A stretch of 64,000 nt of DNA from Buxus sempervirens (GCA_947561395.2 OX387187.1:44045581-44109580); one strand, 5' to 3'. Shown: positions 39,648 through 58,400, numbered from the stretch's first letter. A program made the numbers and translations. The notes: a model not told the origin generated them from the sequence alone.

Positions 39648-42130
39648 GATTTTTGTGATTCTATTATGAAAATAATCCGAGAAGGAAGATGTAAACCAGC
39701 CCTGCTGATTACTTTGTAATCTCTTTGTATGTTGTGTTGGCCATCAAGGCCAATTATTGTTTCAATATGACGTTTTTCTTGAAGTTATAAATGGGGTTTG
39801 TACTGATAACTGTGAATTTTGGAGCCATCGATACCTGTAACTGTAAAAGCTTGATAAAAAAATACTGAAACCGCGTGAGACTTCCCCATGAATAGGACCC
39901 CGTCCCATCACTAAAATTCCATATTTTTCACAGGTAGATGTCGGTGTAGAATCACACAAGAATATCGATTGCATTATCAAAGCACAAATAAGTTACCTCA
40001 ACTGAGACTATATGCTATTGACGATTACTACAATGGCTTCTCAGCTCTTTACCTATGTCCTTTCTTAACAAGTAAGAAAAAACAGAAAACAAGAACAGTA
40101 AAAACACCATCCTTTCTTGGTATCTTTCTCTGTCATTTGGAGTTACACAAAGACGGCCCTTGATTGGTAGTAGGTGGTGGGCCCTTCTATAACACCGGGA
40201 GATGAAACCCAGGTCTCAATGGCAGATGCTTGGCTTTTTTACACACCAGACTGTACCCGCGTCGTGTGTAGCAAATTACCTGAGACCTGCTTAGAAAAAA
40301 CTCCAGTAAAAATTCAAATCACATATAGATCGATTATGCTGATGTGGCATAACAAATAGAAAAAATAAGAAAAAATTAAAGGGTGATTTAAGTATAGATT
40401 ATTAGATTAGAATCTTGGCAGTTTCCTTTATATATTAGTATAGATTAGTAGGATGTGGGTGTACATGTATTGCAAAACTTGATTTTGTAGGTTGTTATGA
40501 CTAACTTAGATATTATAGATGCATTCATAAAAGAAAATCTAATTCAAAATCTTAACCATTTTTCATTTGAGTACCAATATTTAAAAAAAAAAAAAAAAAG
40601 ACAAAATCTTAGTCACTTTTCATTAAAGTACCATCCATCCTGACAAATAATTTTGTAGAATGAGCGATAAGATTGAGATGGCCAACCCTATATTGGAATG
40701 CAAGATATCTAATTGGGATTCTTAAAATATGGATTGCCTTACTTTCAAAGTTCCCACCATATCTCTCTTTCTTATATATAAATTGTGGACAACAAAGCAA
40801 ATAAGAACTTACATGAGTAACTCCCACAACTTAATTACTGGGAAAGCTTGGTTCAGTCCAAATCAGTCTGCAAAAAATCCAATTGGGCTGTTAGTCAGGT
40901 TGCACACTAAAGAGATTGTAATGAATGCATGCGTCTATATTGGCTATGTGCTCTAAACCTGGAGGACTTTCTTTTTTCTATTTTTTTTTTGGCAAGGAAG
41001 ATGGTATAACTTAATTGTGATGTCTTCCATATATACCTACAAATCAAACATTGTATTCACTCTTCTTTTTTTCCTTTTTCTTTTTTCTTTTTTTTTTTTT
41101 TCCTTTTTTGCCTTGAAATCAATTATGCCCTTGGTTCGAAGATCTATTGGTCCAACGGTGGTGGAAGATGTGTATATCTTTATGTATAAAGATGACATGT
41201 ACACATCCTCCACTATTGGATCAGTAGATCTTTCAGCCGCCGCTCCAGCTGATATGGGCTCTTTGTTTTTTCCAAGTGAAATAATTATAAGGGCTGTAAA
41301 AATGATTGTAGAATTTGATTGTGATGTCTACATAAGGATATAAAACCTCTTATATACCTACAAATCAAACATTGGTTGTACTAAAATCTGACGTATATTC
41401 CTATAATTGATTCTCTGGTCGGTGCATTTATGCCTTCTTAAGAGAATGATCCAACGGAGTACACTTGGGGGAACCAAAACAATATGAAGGCCAAATAAAT
41501 CTATCACACCACACCCAAAATCAGGAAAACCATGAACCCTCATCTGTATCTCACAATGTCTCATCCATTTAAGTATTCAACGAATCCGATTCAAATCTCC
41601 ACTGTACCGTCCCTCTCAATTTGAACGGGATTTATTTGGGGATGAAATCAAAGTAGAGAAGTTTAAGGAGAGCCACGAGTCAAGAATCAAGGTAAGTAAT
41701 CTGTAGATTAGGTTAGTTTGGAATCATAAGATGGATTTGGATATGGGAGAAATATTCAAATTACTGTTGAAAAAATGAAAACTAACTCAACAAAATCTAT
41801 CCATCCATTTATTAGCAGTCTGTTGAGTCCTTTTTGAACTTTCATTCCGAATTACAATCACACCAGCAACCCCCATCATTGTTTCTTGAAACCTCGCTTT
41901 CTATCCCTCTCTCTCGTCCTTGCAGACCCATTGCAGATCTATGTGATCTTGCTTTAGAGACCAAAAGAGAGAAGCAATGGCAAATCCCTCCACGAGATCA
42001 GAAGATTCGACATGGTAATAAAGGAAAAAGAAGAAAAGAAGGGGAAAAAACAATTCCCATTTGCTTTCTCTTCAATACAAAGCCTTGCTTTGAGAGATCC
42101 AAACCAAGAAGACAAAGAGGACAGTTCCTG
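39648..42130. other. Intergenic region between EPSPS and the epimerase
   Basis: The EPSPS 3' untranslated region comes first (poly(A)-signal-like words near 39.76 kb). No other gene is recognised. A foldback repeat at 41.0-41.4 kb is listed separately. A phrase near 40165-40240 with ggtggtgggc and gaaacccaggtctc looks like part of an old tRNA-derived SINE but is too short to call. Confidence 0.5.
41018..41374. repeat. Foldback element with flanking direct repeats
   Basis: The inner foldback at 41141-41230 reads gatctattggtccaacggtg against caccattggatc-like complement. It is bracketed by tgatgtct...tatacctacaaatcaaacattg at about 41018-41054 and 41322-41374. The inner part resembles 19035-19122 in the amine oxidase intron, so the two belong to one family. 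Confidence 0.55.
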
Positions 42131-42133
42131 ACT

Positions 42134-42156
42134 CGAACCCTAACCCTAACCCTAGC
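42134..42156 (+). promoter_or_regulatory. Telomere-like (CCCTAA)3 run in the epimerase leader
   Basis: Three adjoining accctaa units about 80 bp upstream of the start codon. Short telo-box motifs (AAACCCTAA) are known near plant transcription starts; this run has six-base rather than seven-base units. A role here is inference. Confidence 0.45.
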
Positions 42157-42235
42157 ATTTGACTCCGTCCCCGAAGAAATCGCAGGAAAAGGGGAGGGGA
42201 GGGTTTTGACATTCCAACCGGCCTTCTTCCTGTAA

Positions 42236-43552
42236 ATGTCGCAGCTCAAGGCGATTTCCCAAATCGACAACATTCCCTCGACGCCCGGAAAATTCAAGAT
42301 GGACAAATCGCCGTACGTTCACCGTCTCCGCTGGCATTCATCCCCCGTTAAGCTCACTTTCTGGTCCTTCCTGTTCCTCGGCCTCATCCTCCTCTTCTTC
42401 TTCCGTTCGCCGCCTTCTTCTCCATCCTCTGATACCTCGCGCCGATCTCTTCGTACTTCCCCTTGGGGAGGTCCCGCGTGGGAAAAGCGTGTCCGGTCCT
42501 CTGCCCGTGTTCGCTCTCGGAACGGTTTGTGTGTGCTCGTCACCGGTGCTGCCGGCTTCGTGGGAACCCACGTTTCCGCTGCACTGAAACGCCGCGGCGA
42601 CGGCGTTCTTGGCCTTGACAATTTCAATGACTATTACGACCCGTCCCTCAAGCGTGCCCGTCAAGCCCTTCTTGAACGGACCGGTGTGTTCGTTGTCGAA
42701 GGCGACATTAACGACTCGGCGCTTCTGCGAAAGCTATTCGATGTTGTCGCGTTTACGCATGTGATGCATCTCGCAGCACAGGCAGGTGTGCGATATGCAA
42801 TGCAGAATCCTGGCTCCTATGTACACAGCAACATTGCTGGGCTTGTTAGTGTTCTTGAGATCTGCAAATCGGCGAATCCGCAACCAGCAATTGTCTGGGC
42901 TTCTTCGAGTTCGGTCTATGGCCTCAATTCTAAGGTGCCCTTTTCGGAAAGAGACCGAACTGATCAGCCAGCAAGTCTCTATGCGGCGACCAAGAAGGCT
43001 GGCGAAGAGATTGCTCATACCTATAATCACATTTATGGTCTTTCCATTACGGGGTTGCGATTCTTCACTGTTTATGGACCTTGGGGTCGACCAGACATGG
43101 CCTACTTCTTCTTTACCAGAGATATACTCAAGGGGAAGGCAATTCCGATCTTTGAAGCCCCTAATCATGGGACAGTAGCCAGGGATTTTACATACGTTGA
43201 TGACATTGTGAAGGGGTGCTTGGCTGCATTGGACACTGCCGAGAAGAGTACTGGGAGTGGTGGAAAGAAGAAGCGGCCTGCGCAGTTAAGAGTGTTCAAT
43301 TTGGGTAACACATCTCCGGTGCCTGTGTCTGATCTTGTTAGTATATTGGAGAGACTGTTGAAGAAGAAGGCTAAGAGAATGATGCTGAAGATGCCGACGA
43401 ATGGAGATGTAGAGTTTACCCACGCTAACATAAGCTTGGCCCAGAAGGAGCTTCGGTACAAGCCCACAACAGATCTTCAAACAGGATTGAAGAAATTTGT
43501 CCGCTGGTACCTCAATTACTATTCCGGTTCTGGGAAGAAGATTACTATTTGA
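42236..43552 (+). CDS. UDP-D-glucuronate 4-epimerase (GAE family)
   Basis: The enzyme converts UDP-glucuronate to UDP-galacturonate for pectin, in the Golgi. The single 438-codon exon matches the family's usual length and intronless form. Near the N-terminus a type II signal anchor (about residues 40-57, FWSFLFLGLILLFFF) follows a basic cytosolic stretch. The Rossmann NAD-binding motif GAAGFVG is at about 103-109, the SDR catalytic Tyr-Lys in SLYAATKK, and the GRPDMAYFFFT and GTVARDFTYVDDIV blocks are intact. The ATG at 42236 was chosen because it starts the family-like leader (SQLKAI...GKFKMDKSPYVHRLR). An unrelated upstream frame ends with TAA directly before this ATG. Confidence 0.96.
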   Translation: MSQLKAISQIDNIPSTPGKFKMDKSPYVHRLRWHSSPVKLTFWSFLFLGLILLFFFRSPPSSPSSDTSRRSLRTSPWGGPAWEKRVRSSARVRSRNGLCVLVTGAAGFVGTHVSAALKRRGDGVLGLDNFNDYYDPSLKRARQALLERTGVFVVEGDINDSALLRKLFDVVAFTHVMHLAAQAGVRYAMQNPGSYVHSNIAGLVSVLEICKSANPQPAIVWASSSSVYGLNSKVPFSERDRTDQPASLYAATKKAGEEIAHTYNHIYGLSITGLRFFTVYGPWGRPDMAYFFFTRDILKGKAIPIFEAPNHGTVARDFTYVDDIVKGCLAALDTAEKSTGSGGKKKRPAQLRVFNLGNTSPVPVSDLVSILERLLKKKAKRMMLKMPTNGDVEFTHANISLAQKELRYKPTTDLQTGLKKFVRWYLNYYSGSGKKITI

Positions 43553-46500
43553 ATCCTTTTCACCACGTGTGGTACAGTCGTTTGAATTATTCTTCACTCC
43601 GATTCTTAAGAATTTTTTTTTAGTTCTTTGCATGATTCTGTTCTTTTCATATATCTTAATGCTGTCATATAAGGAGGAATTTCATGTCCTGTGGTTGAAA
43701 AGTATCGTGTTTTATGGGCATTCCTGACTGTATCAAAAGATAACCAGAAGCATTTCTTCTTAATTTTTCCTCTTGTCTTGAGTCTTTCCTTTCTTTTCCC
43801 TTCCTTTTTACCCCTTTTAGGACTGTTTTTATTTGTAGTTGAGGCGTTGTACAAAATATGTTACTGATAGACTACATGCATATGGTGATTGTTGGAGTGT
43901 AATGAACTCTATGCAATTTCAATAAAATAGAATATGCAAAAATGGGCCCTCGATTGCTTTCTATTTCCTTCTATAGCAGATGAAAAGGATTACTATTTAT
44001 TCATAGTAAATTGTTTTGTTGCAAAATAGAGCTGGTTAATGGCCTTGATTTTGCAGAGCTCCATATTTGTAGAAGAAACTTCAATGCTGATTGTTGCCTT
44101 TCATATTCCATGAACGGACGTTTTCTTTTCATTCATGGAAATGAAGGATTCCATGATCTGTATTGTCTTCAAGTGAACCATTCATAACCTTGGTTTAACA
44201 GTTATGGTATTGTCTTTACTTGCGGTTTTATGCTATAAACTCATTATACAATAAGCTCTCTTGCTCTTATATCTGCGGTTCTAGGATTAATTATGTTACT
44301 TTGGAATTGTTTTGTCTAATATGATTCATTCAGATTTTTCCATGAAATCACTGATAGAAAGAACAATTTAATGGGATAGTATTGTTCTTGTAGTTCTTGC
44401 AATGCTTAGCTCTAGACAGTATCATCATGGTTGATGAAAAATGCTGCTCCAGCAGAAGGGTTTAGCACATTGTGGAGACCCAGAGGTGCCCAGTTTATTA
44501 GTTCCCTGATAAGAGTTTGGCTCATCAGTCTCTAGTGGGATCTATTTTCGTCCCTTCTCTAACTTCTTGACTAATTGCATCTATGGTTAACTCTTGAACC
44601 CTATCCCTGTCATTTCTTCTCCATATTTTATCATCGTTGGTAGCATATGATCTTTCAACCTTTTTGATTATGTCTTTCTCTAAAGAAGCATCAGTGATGT
44701 GGATATGCCTGAATGGTATCCTTCTTGTTCTTAGTTTAGATCATGGTTGCATTTAGTTCGTCAACTGAATTAGAAGGCTGACAGAATTGATAGTATAAAA
44801 TATGCATGGAGTGAGAAGCAAGGAAGATAGTAGTGAGAAATAGTGTCAAATCGGTATCCTGCTCTTGCTTTTGGTCAAGATTGCATTTAATAGGGAAACT
44901 AAATCCAAGAACAATGAGAGAATTGAAAGCATGAAATGTTGAGGGAATGAGAAGCCGGGGAAAACCAGTGTTGTTGGGGGAAATGGTGATGAATATGATC
45001 TTCTGCTTGCTTAAAGAAAAATTATTTGGATCCACTTTGTCAGTTCAACTTGGCTGTACCCTTTGTTCAAGGACAGGCACCTAAATGTCAATTCACAGTT
45101 CTCATCTATTAGGGCAAATCAATGTGGAGTATGTTGGTAATTTCTTTGATAACGTTCGTTTGAAAAATCTGCTAAAATAAATGGCAATCACACATTTGTA
45201 GTGTCAAATTGGTAATCTCTTGCACCCTTTTTTCTTTTTGTTTGCTTGGGAAGAAACAGCTCATTTGGTGGAAGTTATTTGGTATTTCTCGTTACAGCTG
45301 TATAAGAAGGTCAATATTGGGTGGAAAATTCAGTAGTTGGGGGTCTTCAGACTAGGTGTGATTCTTGTGACATGGAAGATTAGATTTATGAAGTGATTGT
45401 GATTCATATTCATGACTGTAAACATTTTTTTCTTATTCTTAGAAGGTTTTAGACGAGTTGTGCTTGCCCATAATAGAATTGAGCAATGTTTTTACACTGC
45501 TGTGGACTCACCATAATCTTCCCTTACGATGCTTGGGCTAGCAGTGTATAAAAGATATGGCAAGGCTTGAATGGACCTAGATGGAGTGGAGATGGAACAG
45601 GATTTGTGTTGCATATTTTAATTAATTGGAAAGAAGCATTTTGTTGAAGTTGGCACTTAGCATGGTAAGCATTAGACATTACTGTCTTTGTTGTCAAAAG
45701 TTCTTAGTTGCTCACATCCATCTAGGCAACTCTGTGAGTTTTAAGGTCTTGGAAATGTATTGTTGTTTCTAGGTGAGGTATATATGAGTTATTTCTCACA
45801 CTCTTTCTCCCTCATCCACCCTCCACCCAAAAAAGTAATTAAATAAATAAAAGGCCATAACTTCAATCAGATCATGTGCTTCAAAGTCAAGTCTGAGCAT
45901 TGCCTTTGCGAGGGATGCATATTAGCATGAGGAATTGGCAACTCATCCAAGGAAGCCTTCCTTGTTGCTTCTCGATAACCCACTACCCATTTTATTTTGT
46001 TGTTCTCCCTTGCTTTTTAATGGCTGCCAGAGTTAGAGACAATGAGACAAGGTGCAAAAATAGGTAGATTTTATAATTTAGGACCAAAAACCCTATTGAC
46101 CAAAAATTCGAATCTTTGTGATTTTAGATCAAACATGATTTCACCTATTTGTGTGGGTTTTTATTTCAAGGGGTGCGGACTCATTCAGGGCGTTTGGGTT
46201 ACAGAACAATCCCCTTAATTACAACTCTAGAAAATTAGAGAAAACCTTTTGATTCTAACTTCACAAGACCTCATTTGGAATGGTTTTGCTTTTATTTTAA
46301 TTGTGGCTGAACCTGGTTTAATTTTGTCAGGCTGCCTATGTACCCCTATTAAGGGATCAAGCCAAGCCGTAGTTCAAATAGGACAATTTTAATTTGATTT
46401 AGTTTATCTTTTAATTGCGACTGAACCTGGTTTTAATCTTGTCAGGTTGCCTACCTACCCATTTTTGGAGGCCAAATATGTAAATTCAAATTATTCAGTT

Positions 46501-49500
46501 TGCGGATTTCACACACTTCTACTCCCAGGATTTCAGATTCATGCTTTGAGGCGCTAGCATGTCACCATTGCCATACATTTTGTGACTTAGGTTCTTATGA
46601 TGGCTTCGCCATACATGGTATTTAATAAATGTAGTAAAAAACAATTGAATCAATGTTATATCTATGAATTGTCTTGTATACTTGAAGGTGATAGGGTTTG
46701 GTTAAACTTAATAATGATGATTAAATTATTGACAAACTTTTTTAGGAAAATACATAGTTAATCATCTATATGAGATGTTAGTCTTTGATGGGAATATTAT
46801 GAATAGGAAATCTCTTAGTGTCATTACCAAGAAAAAAAAACATCATTTTGTAGATACGTCCAACTACGAAGAATAGGAATTTCTCTGGGTGTACATGAGA
46901 CTTATCCAAAAACAAAAAAAAAAAAAAAAAAAAAAAAGGGAATAGGAAATCTTGAGTGGCCTTACAGAATGGTTGCATGTAGAGTTCCACACTTGTCCAA
47001 TACAGGTGCATGGAAGCATCCAAGTAACATAGATGCTGAGATAATTTCTTCCCTTTCAGTCCTTGATCGAGTAATTTGAAGCAAGTTGGTTGAAGTTGTA
47101 TAGTTTAGACTTCATACAATTGATGCTCTTTTTGGTTGAGAGTGGCGGATAAAAATGCTGGGATTTTTTAGTCTGCTTTTGTGGAAGCATGTCAAATGAT
47201 AGGAAGAAGTGCATTTTTTAGGACAAGTAATGCAGTTGGCAGTTCTTCAAAGGATTATTACAAAGATTAGAATGATAACCTTTCTGTGAATCTGAGTTGT
47301 TAAGTTTTGAAGGTTGATCCCTGGTAATACTGGTTTTTCTGTTGTATTTGTTATGAGGGACTAATAAGGAAGCATCCTGAAGGTGTTGTTGCATCCTTGG
47401 AAGTGAACTCTGATAAAAATGTTAAACAGGAAAATTGGAATTCTTGTGTTTGTTTTCAGGTCAGGTGGGTCTGTTGAAGGAGAATTTTTAAGTTTAATTA
47501 TTCACAGAACCTTGATGGATAGTTGGTGCTTGAGAAATTCAATATGATTTGATCAAAATCTTTAAAGTTCCACTCTTTGAAGTTCCTGGGACTTCTATTT
47601 TTGGTAACGAATTAATCTTTTGGAAATTTTCTGGCACCGTACATACGTAACCATTTGTCTACACATGCCCACAATGTTATGTTTGTGAGGAAGGAAACTG
47701 GAGTTTCAGGATTTAAAACTGCAAGAGGATTAAATAAATTTTTCGCTTACTATTGATGCCATTCTTATGTAGAACAACAATTCAGATCTTCTCTTGGAAA
47801 TATATTTTTACATGCTTTGAGCAGTTCTGGGCTTTATTATATTGTTTTCCTTTCAACGAGAACACAAATTATACATTAATTTGGGAGTGGTTTTTGCATA
47901 TAAGCACATGTTTGCACAAATTTTCTGCTTTGTGTAAGATTTTGCTTTTTCAGTTCCAAGGCATTTCCTTTGTTGTCCTCTTTCAGTGATAATGTGTAGT
48001 GTTAGAAGAATGTGGTGCGGTGATTCGGGTCTAAAACTCCGAAGCTATTTTCTTGCTATTGATGGCTTTAATTTGCAGAAATTATGATTTATTGGTGGCG
48101 ATTTTAAGAAGTCTTAAGTCCAGTGGGTGGTATGCGAAGTTAGATTGAGTCCACATCCGTGTAATTTTTTATTTTTTATTTTCTTTTGTGGTACAAATAG
48201 CATATTAGCCACCGCGTCTGATACGCTTTCATTCCCTTGAGTAACTATTATGAACTTTAGCGGCATTTACTTCTTTCAGGACGAAGATTATTTTCGATGC
48301 ATTGTCAATTTCAGATGATCGCACCAATTTGATGTCAAGTGTATGAGAAACCTTGGCTATGAGTTGTGAGGAAAAGGCTTCTGCTGTAAGGTTTTGAAAG
48401 AATACTTTCGTGCAGGGTCTAAAATTTGAATCACATTTCTGTTTCATTAGACAATCTGGTTGTGGGTATTATTAAATTGATACATGAGCTCATAAATGCG
48501 ATCCAAAACAATTAACATGTGATTTAGAATTCTAAGCTCTTTGCTCTATCTTATATATGCATGTGAACTACTTAAGGGATTGAACTGCATGTAGTGCTCA
48601 TCGTTATTTGCTTGGACGATTCATTTTCCTTTTCCTACAAGACCGTGTTTTGTTTCGTCTAGTTTTGGATCTTGCCTGGATATAACTTGGGTTGAGGATG
48701 CCTCCAACGTAACATACAAAGTATTTTGTTTATTTAGGAGTGTGTTAACCCCAAAACCTTTAAAATGGGTTGGAACTCATCATGGAGGAAGATTCGCTGT
48801 AATCCGGTCCAAAGTTGCAAATCAATGCCCGATGTAAGACCAATCTGTAATGCTTTCACGGTGGAACGAATCCTTTTCAAGTTGGCCCAGTGTCTGCGTT
48901 AGATTAGTGTTCCGCTTGGTTCAGTTCTCAAATTTTTCTTTAGTGGATACAAAATATCTGGGTTAGATTAGCTCCTGGGTCGATGCAGGGCTCAATTTTC
49001 AGTAGATGGTGTTCGGATTCAGCAGGCGAAATGCGACTGAAGAGCAACATGGGAACACAGGATTTTGGATGAATGCATCAGCATTTGGTGCAACAAAGGA
49101 ATCACGTTAACAGATGCATCTTTAATGAATCCAACAGAAAATAGGACGTATACGCATCTGCAAAAGAAAGCATTCAGGTAAACATTCTAGGCATATCATA
49201 TGGCTTTGTTTGAGAATGCAATTGAATCACACAAAATTTCTGATGCAAACGCTTTTCAACTAGTGCCTAAAATATAAATAGTCCAGCCAAATTTGCCGGT
49301 ATTTAAACTCGGTCTCAGAAACGAAGTTGCATAAAAGAAATTAATTCCTATCCCCATTGATTCTTTACCTTAGCTTTTGCCCCATAACAAATCAAATTCT
49401 CTGATGTTCATGGTCCAAACTCCCAATAGAAATCCATCCAAAATACGAAAACCATGATTACATTGGAATCCACAATGGTAAGGATTCCATAACCAATGAA

Positions 49501-49515
49501 GAACAAAAATTTATT
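43553..49515. other. Long intergenic region between the epimerase and the uS15 gene
   Basis: Nearly 6 kb without a supportable gene. The epimerase 3' flank occupies the first few hundred bases (a cluster of aataaa-like words near 43.92 kb). A diverged direct repeat lies at about 46262-46345 and 46405-46470 (gcgactgaacctggtttaa / cttgtcaggttgcctac). A poly(A) run lies at about 46914-46936. The last 400 bp are the likely 3' untranslated region of the convergent uS15 gene. Confidence 0.5.
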
Positions 49516-54272
<4,757 letters not shown>

Positions 54273-54390
54273 TTTTGCTGGCGATGAAAGACGCGTTCAG
54301 TTTCGCTGTATCGATGTTTAAAGCTCGGTTCTGCTTCTAGCCTTCTTCACGAGATTATAAACCTAAAGAGTACCAGATCGACGCGCAAGG

Positions 54391-54400
54391 GTTTATATAG
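54391..54400 (-). promoter_or_regulatory. Probable TATA box of the uS15 gene
   Basis: On the minus strand it reads ctatataaac, about 120 bp before the start codon. An aaaccct word at about 54409 is a half telo-box, common in plant ribosomal-protein promoters. Confidence 0.5.
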
Positions 54401-54527
54401 TCTTCTTATAAACCCTATCAATAGATACGACATTTTGCATCCCTCTTTCGCAATGGTAACGGGGCGGGTTTTTGGTGAACGCCAACCCGCTCCTCTAGGA
54501 GTTTACGTAGTACCAAACGGTCCAAAC

Positions 54528-55034
54528 TAGGGCTGGCAATGGGTCGGATATATATCCGAATCCGACCCGAAAATCCCGAATCCGATCCGAAAATATAGAT
54601 CCGCGGTTTGAATACGGATATCGGATTTCGGATCCGAATCTGTCCATATCCGATCCGAAAAAGATCCGAACCGAAATTAACATATACTTTTCATTAAATC
54701 ATTGGTAAACTTTGTATAAACCATGGTTGAACTATCCTTATTCATATCTTGCTTTAATATTTATATGGCTCATTAGTTTTGATAATTAAAATTTGCTTTA
54801 ATAGTTAAACTTAACTTTTGAATTTTAAGTTCAAATCGGATCTAATTCGGATTTCGGTTATTTATTCGGTTGAATTTCGAATTCGGATACATTATATAAA
54901 TTCGGTTTCGAATTCGGATTCACATATAAAAGATCTGTCGGATTTCGGATCGAATTCGGATATCGGATTTTTATTTTCGGTTCGGATTCGGATCATGACA
55001 GATCCGTACCGTATTCGACCCATTGCCAGCCCTA
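54528..55034. mobile_element. hAT-type MITE 4 (TAGGGCTGGCAATGGG family)
   Basis: The 507-bp element has near-perfect terminal inverted repeats TAGGGCTGGCAATGGGTCG and a perfect 8-bp target duplication, gtccaaac (54520-54527 and 55035-55042). The interior is full of tcggatatccgaa-like words. It sits about 250 bp upstream of the uS15 start. Confidence 0.92.
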
Positions 55035-55042
55035 GTCCAAAC

Positions 55043-55456
55043 CTACCCTATAAGGTTGGAAATGGGGCGGGCAGACGGAGCAGATTTAATCCGTTTGGAA
55101 TAAAAGATATAAAAAGGATTTTTTAAATAGAAAAATAGGGTTGGAGCGAGGTCGGACTAAACCCGAACCCACCCCTAACCCAAATTTAAGCCATACCAAA
55201 CACTAATCATTATGGGTTACGGACCGGAGTGGCACGTGCAATGCTGCGCCTTAACAATGTATAATCTTTATAATAAAATTTAAAGTGAGAGTTAATGCCA
55301 AATACTTCAAATTCCTATTCCTAAAAGATAAAAAGACATAAAAGATGAATTATGGTACTAACTTTTTTAGCATGTCTTCCAAGGGAATCCTTCCCTTTAT
55401 CGACAATTAGAGGAGGCACGTGCACATCGAGTGGTTACCTCATAGGATAAATGTCA
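55043..55456. other. Short intergenic gap between two hAT elements
   Basis: No gene is seen. A phrase rich in gggcgggcagacggag and aacccgaacccaccc near 55060-55190 looks like another decayed non-autonomous element. Confidence 0.4.
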
Positions 55457-55464
55457 TTTGGGTG

Positions 55465-58400
55465 TAGGGTTGAGCGGCGGGCCGTGGCACGGCCCAGCAC
55501 AGCACGGCACGCCCACTGGGGCTTGCCCATTTTACCCCCAACGCCAATTGGGGCTTGCCCATTTTACCCTCCAAAAAGTTTAGTCACTTTTATGTCCATT
55601 TTACCCCCCAACAGTCATATAACAGCTATATTGGGGGGCTATAGTTGTAATTGATGATTAAAAGACATTTTCTACCCTTCCAACTGCAAAATAACAGTCA
55701 TATTGAATGATAGAGGTGGTAAACAACCACTTTTAATTTTCTATAAATATCTATTCCCTTTCCCACTCCAAACCACACCTCTTTTACAATCTCCTACTCT
55801 CTTCTAATTGATTATCAAATAGTCTCTTTGCTTTAATTGTTGTAATTGGAAATTGGTGATACTCGATCTCTTCTAATTGGAAATTGGACTTTGGAGGTTG
55901 AAGGCTTCAATTACAAAGTTCAAGATTCATTCTAAAGAGGTATTCTTCTATTTAATTTTTTGATTTTAAAATTAGTATAAATATTATTATTATAAGAATT
56001 AAGAATTTTTCTTATAAATTAGTATCACCAAATATTTATTATAATATTATTTATTAAGAATTTTTTTTTCCAAAAATTTGATAATGGACCCTAGGTATCC
56101 TATGTTTTTTGACACTGAAGAAAGGGAATATCTTAGACCCCTTTCTGACCCAACATTTTCTGATGATATAACACAACCCCAATATAATGACCCTCCCATC
56201 CAAGATCTTGAAACTGAATTGCCATCGCAAGATATAGGATCGTCTTCCCTACCACCTAGGAGCACCAAGAGGAGTAGAACCTCCGATGTTTGGCTCAATT
56301 TTACAATTTAAAATGTAGGGAGTGAAGAGAAGGCAATGTGTAACCATTGCAAAAAAAATTTTAGTTGTAAAGGAAAAGGTGGTATAGGCCACTTGCAACG
56401 GCATTTGCAAAAATGCCTTCCAAAACATGGCCAAATTGACCCTAGGCAAACCCAAATTTCTACTAGTAATGTTACTATGAGTAATTTTGTTTTTAATCAA
56501 GAAGAAACTAGGCTTGAAATAGTAAAGTGGGTAATTCAAGAAGAATTACCCTTTAGATTAATAGATTCTAAAAGATTTAACCGTTTAATAACTAAATATT
56601 TAGCACCACAATTTAAACCTTTTTCACACCACACTTTAAGAAAGGATGCTATAAAATTATATGAAAAAATGAAAACTACATTAATAGAAACTTTTTCAAA
56701 CAATACCTGTAAGATAGCTTTAACCTCAGATATTTGGACAAGTAGACAACAAATAAGTTATTTAGCTATAACTGCACATTATATTGATGAAAATTGGAAT
56801 ATAGAAAAAAGAATAATAACTTTTGAACCACTAGATTTTAGCCATACTGGACTAAATATATCAAATGCTATAAGTAGAAATCTAAGAAATTATCAAATAC
56901 ATAATAAAATAATAGCTCTAGCACTTGATAATGCAAGTGCTAATAATGTTGCAGTAGGAATATTAAGACAACAATTAAACTTAAATATAGATGGAAGTTT
57001 ATTTCATGTTAAGTGTGCTTGTCACATCCTTAATTTAGTTGTGTAAGATGGATTAAAAATTGTTCAACATCATTTAATAAATATTAGAGATGCAGTAAGA
57101 TATATAAAACAATCTAGCACAACCGCTAGAGAATTTAAATATTATTGTGAAACTTTAGGAAAGCAATATAAAAAAATTACCCTAGATGTTAAACATAGGT
57201 GGAACTCAACATATTTAATGCTAGAAGTTGCACTGGGATTAAAACAAGAACTTACAATATTTTATAAAACTAAAATGCCTGCAAGTGAATTAGAAGAACT
57301 TGATTGGCAAATAGCCAAAATTTTAAGAGATTTTTTAAAAGTTTTTTATGATGCAACAAGATATTTATCAGCGGTTTATTACCCAACATCCCCAAGTATT
57401 GTAACTTGTTTATATCAAATAAGTATTTGTTTTAAACAATATAGAAATGTACCCATTGCTAAGGAAATTTGCCCTGCAATGGAAGCTAAAATTTTAAAAT
57501 ATTGGCAAGAGATGCCTAATTTATATTGTTTAACTACTACAATGGACCATAGGATTAAATTAGGAGTTGAAGACTTAATAGATGGAATAAATGAGAATAT
57601 GAATTCTACTTTTCAAATAGATATACGTAAAATAAGAACCCTATTAGAAAGACTTTTTTGTGAATACGATACTAGTAGTAGCACACAAGGTCATACGCGA
57701 ACCCAACAAGCACTACCAAATAATTTCCCTTGGAATTTTTTAAGTGAGAGAAGAAAGTGAAAACAACCAGCATCTAGTAGTGGGGGATCATCTGAATTAA
57801 TGATTTATTTAGAAAGCCCCCCAATGAGTTTCAATACTATGGAAGAGCATAATGCTTTTAACATTTTGACATGGTGGAAGCAAAATCAGGTTAATTATCC
57901 TATGCTTTCCGCCATGGCACGTGATCTACTAACGGTTCCGGTGTCTACAGTTGCATTGGAATCAGCTTTTAGCGCAGGTGGACGAACCGTGGACAACTAC
58001 AAGAGCAGATTAACGCCGGAGATGGTGCAAGCATGTGTCAGTCTTACAGATTGGTTAAGGGCGGAACTGAGAGATCAGGAATATGAAGATGATAAACTTG
58101 CTGGAGACTTCGATGATTTGAATATTGATGAATTAAGTCAACCAGATTAGTCTGAGTTTTGTTATAATTTTTGTAATCAAAGTATAGGAACTATACTTTC
58201 TCTTTTTTCTTGTTTCTTTTAAACTGTAAATGATAAATAGATGAGTGGGTGCCAACCTAGTTGGGATGTGCTTATACTATAGTGATGCAGTATTATTTGT
58301 TCAAATAATTATGTAATTTTTGCAAAGTTGTAATTGTACTTGTGATAATTAATGAATTTATATTTTTTTGAGCAAAATCTATCCCAATATGTGTAAGACA

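Noticed and set aside
44736..45035. 99-codon open frame on the minus strand
   Set aside because: No domain, no splice context and composition like its non-coding surroundings.
46910..46940. Poly(A) run as the tail of a processed pseudogene
   Set aside because: No gene-like sequence or target duplication could be recognised upstream.
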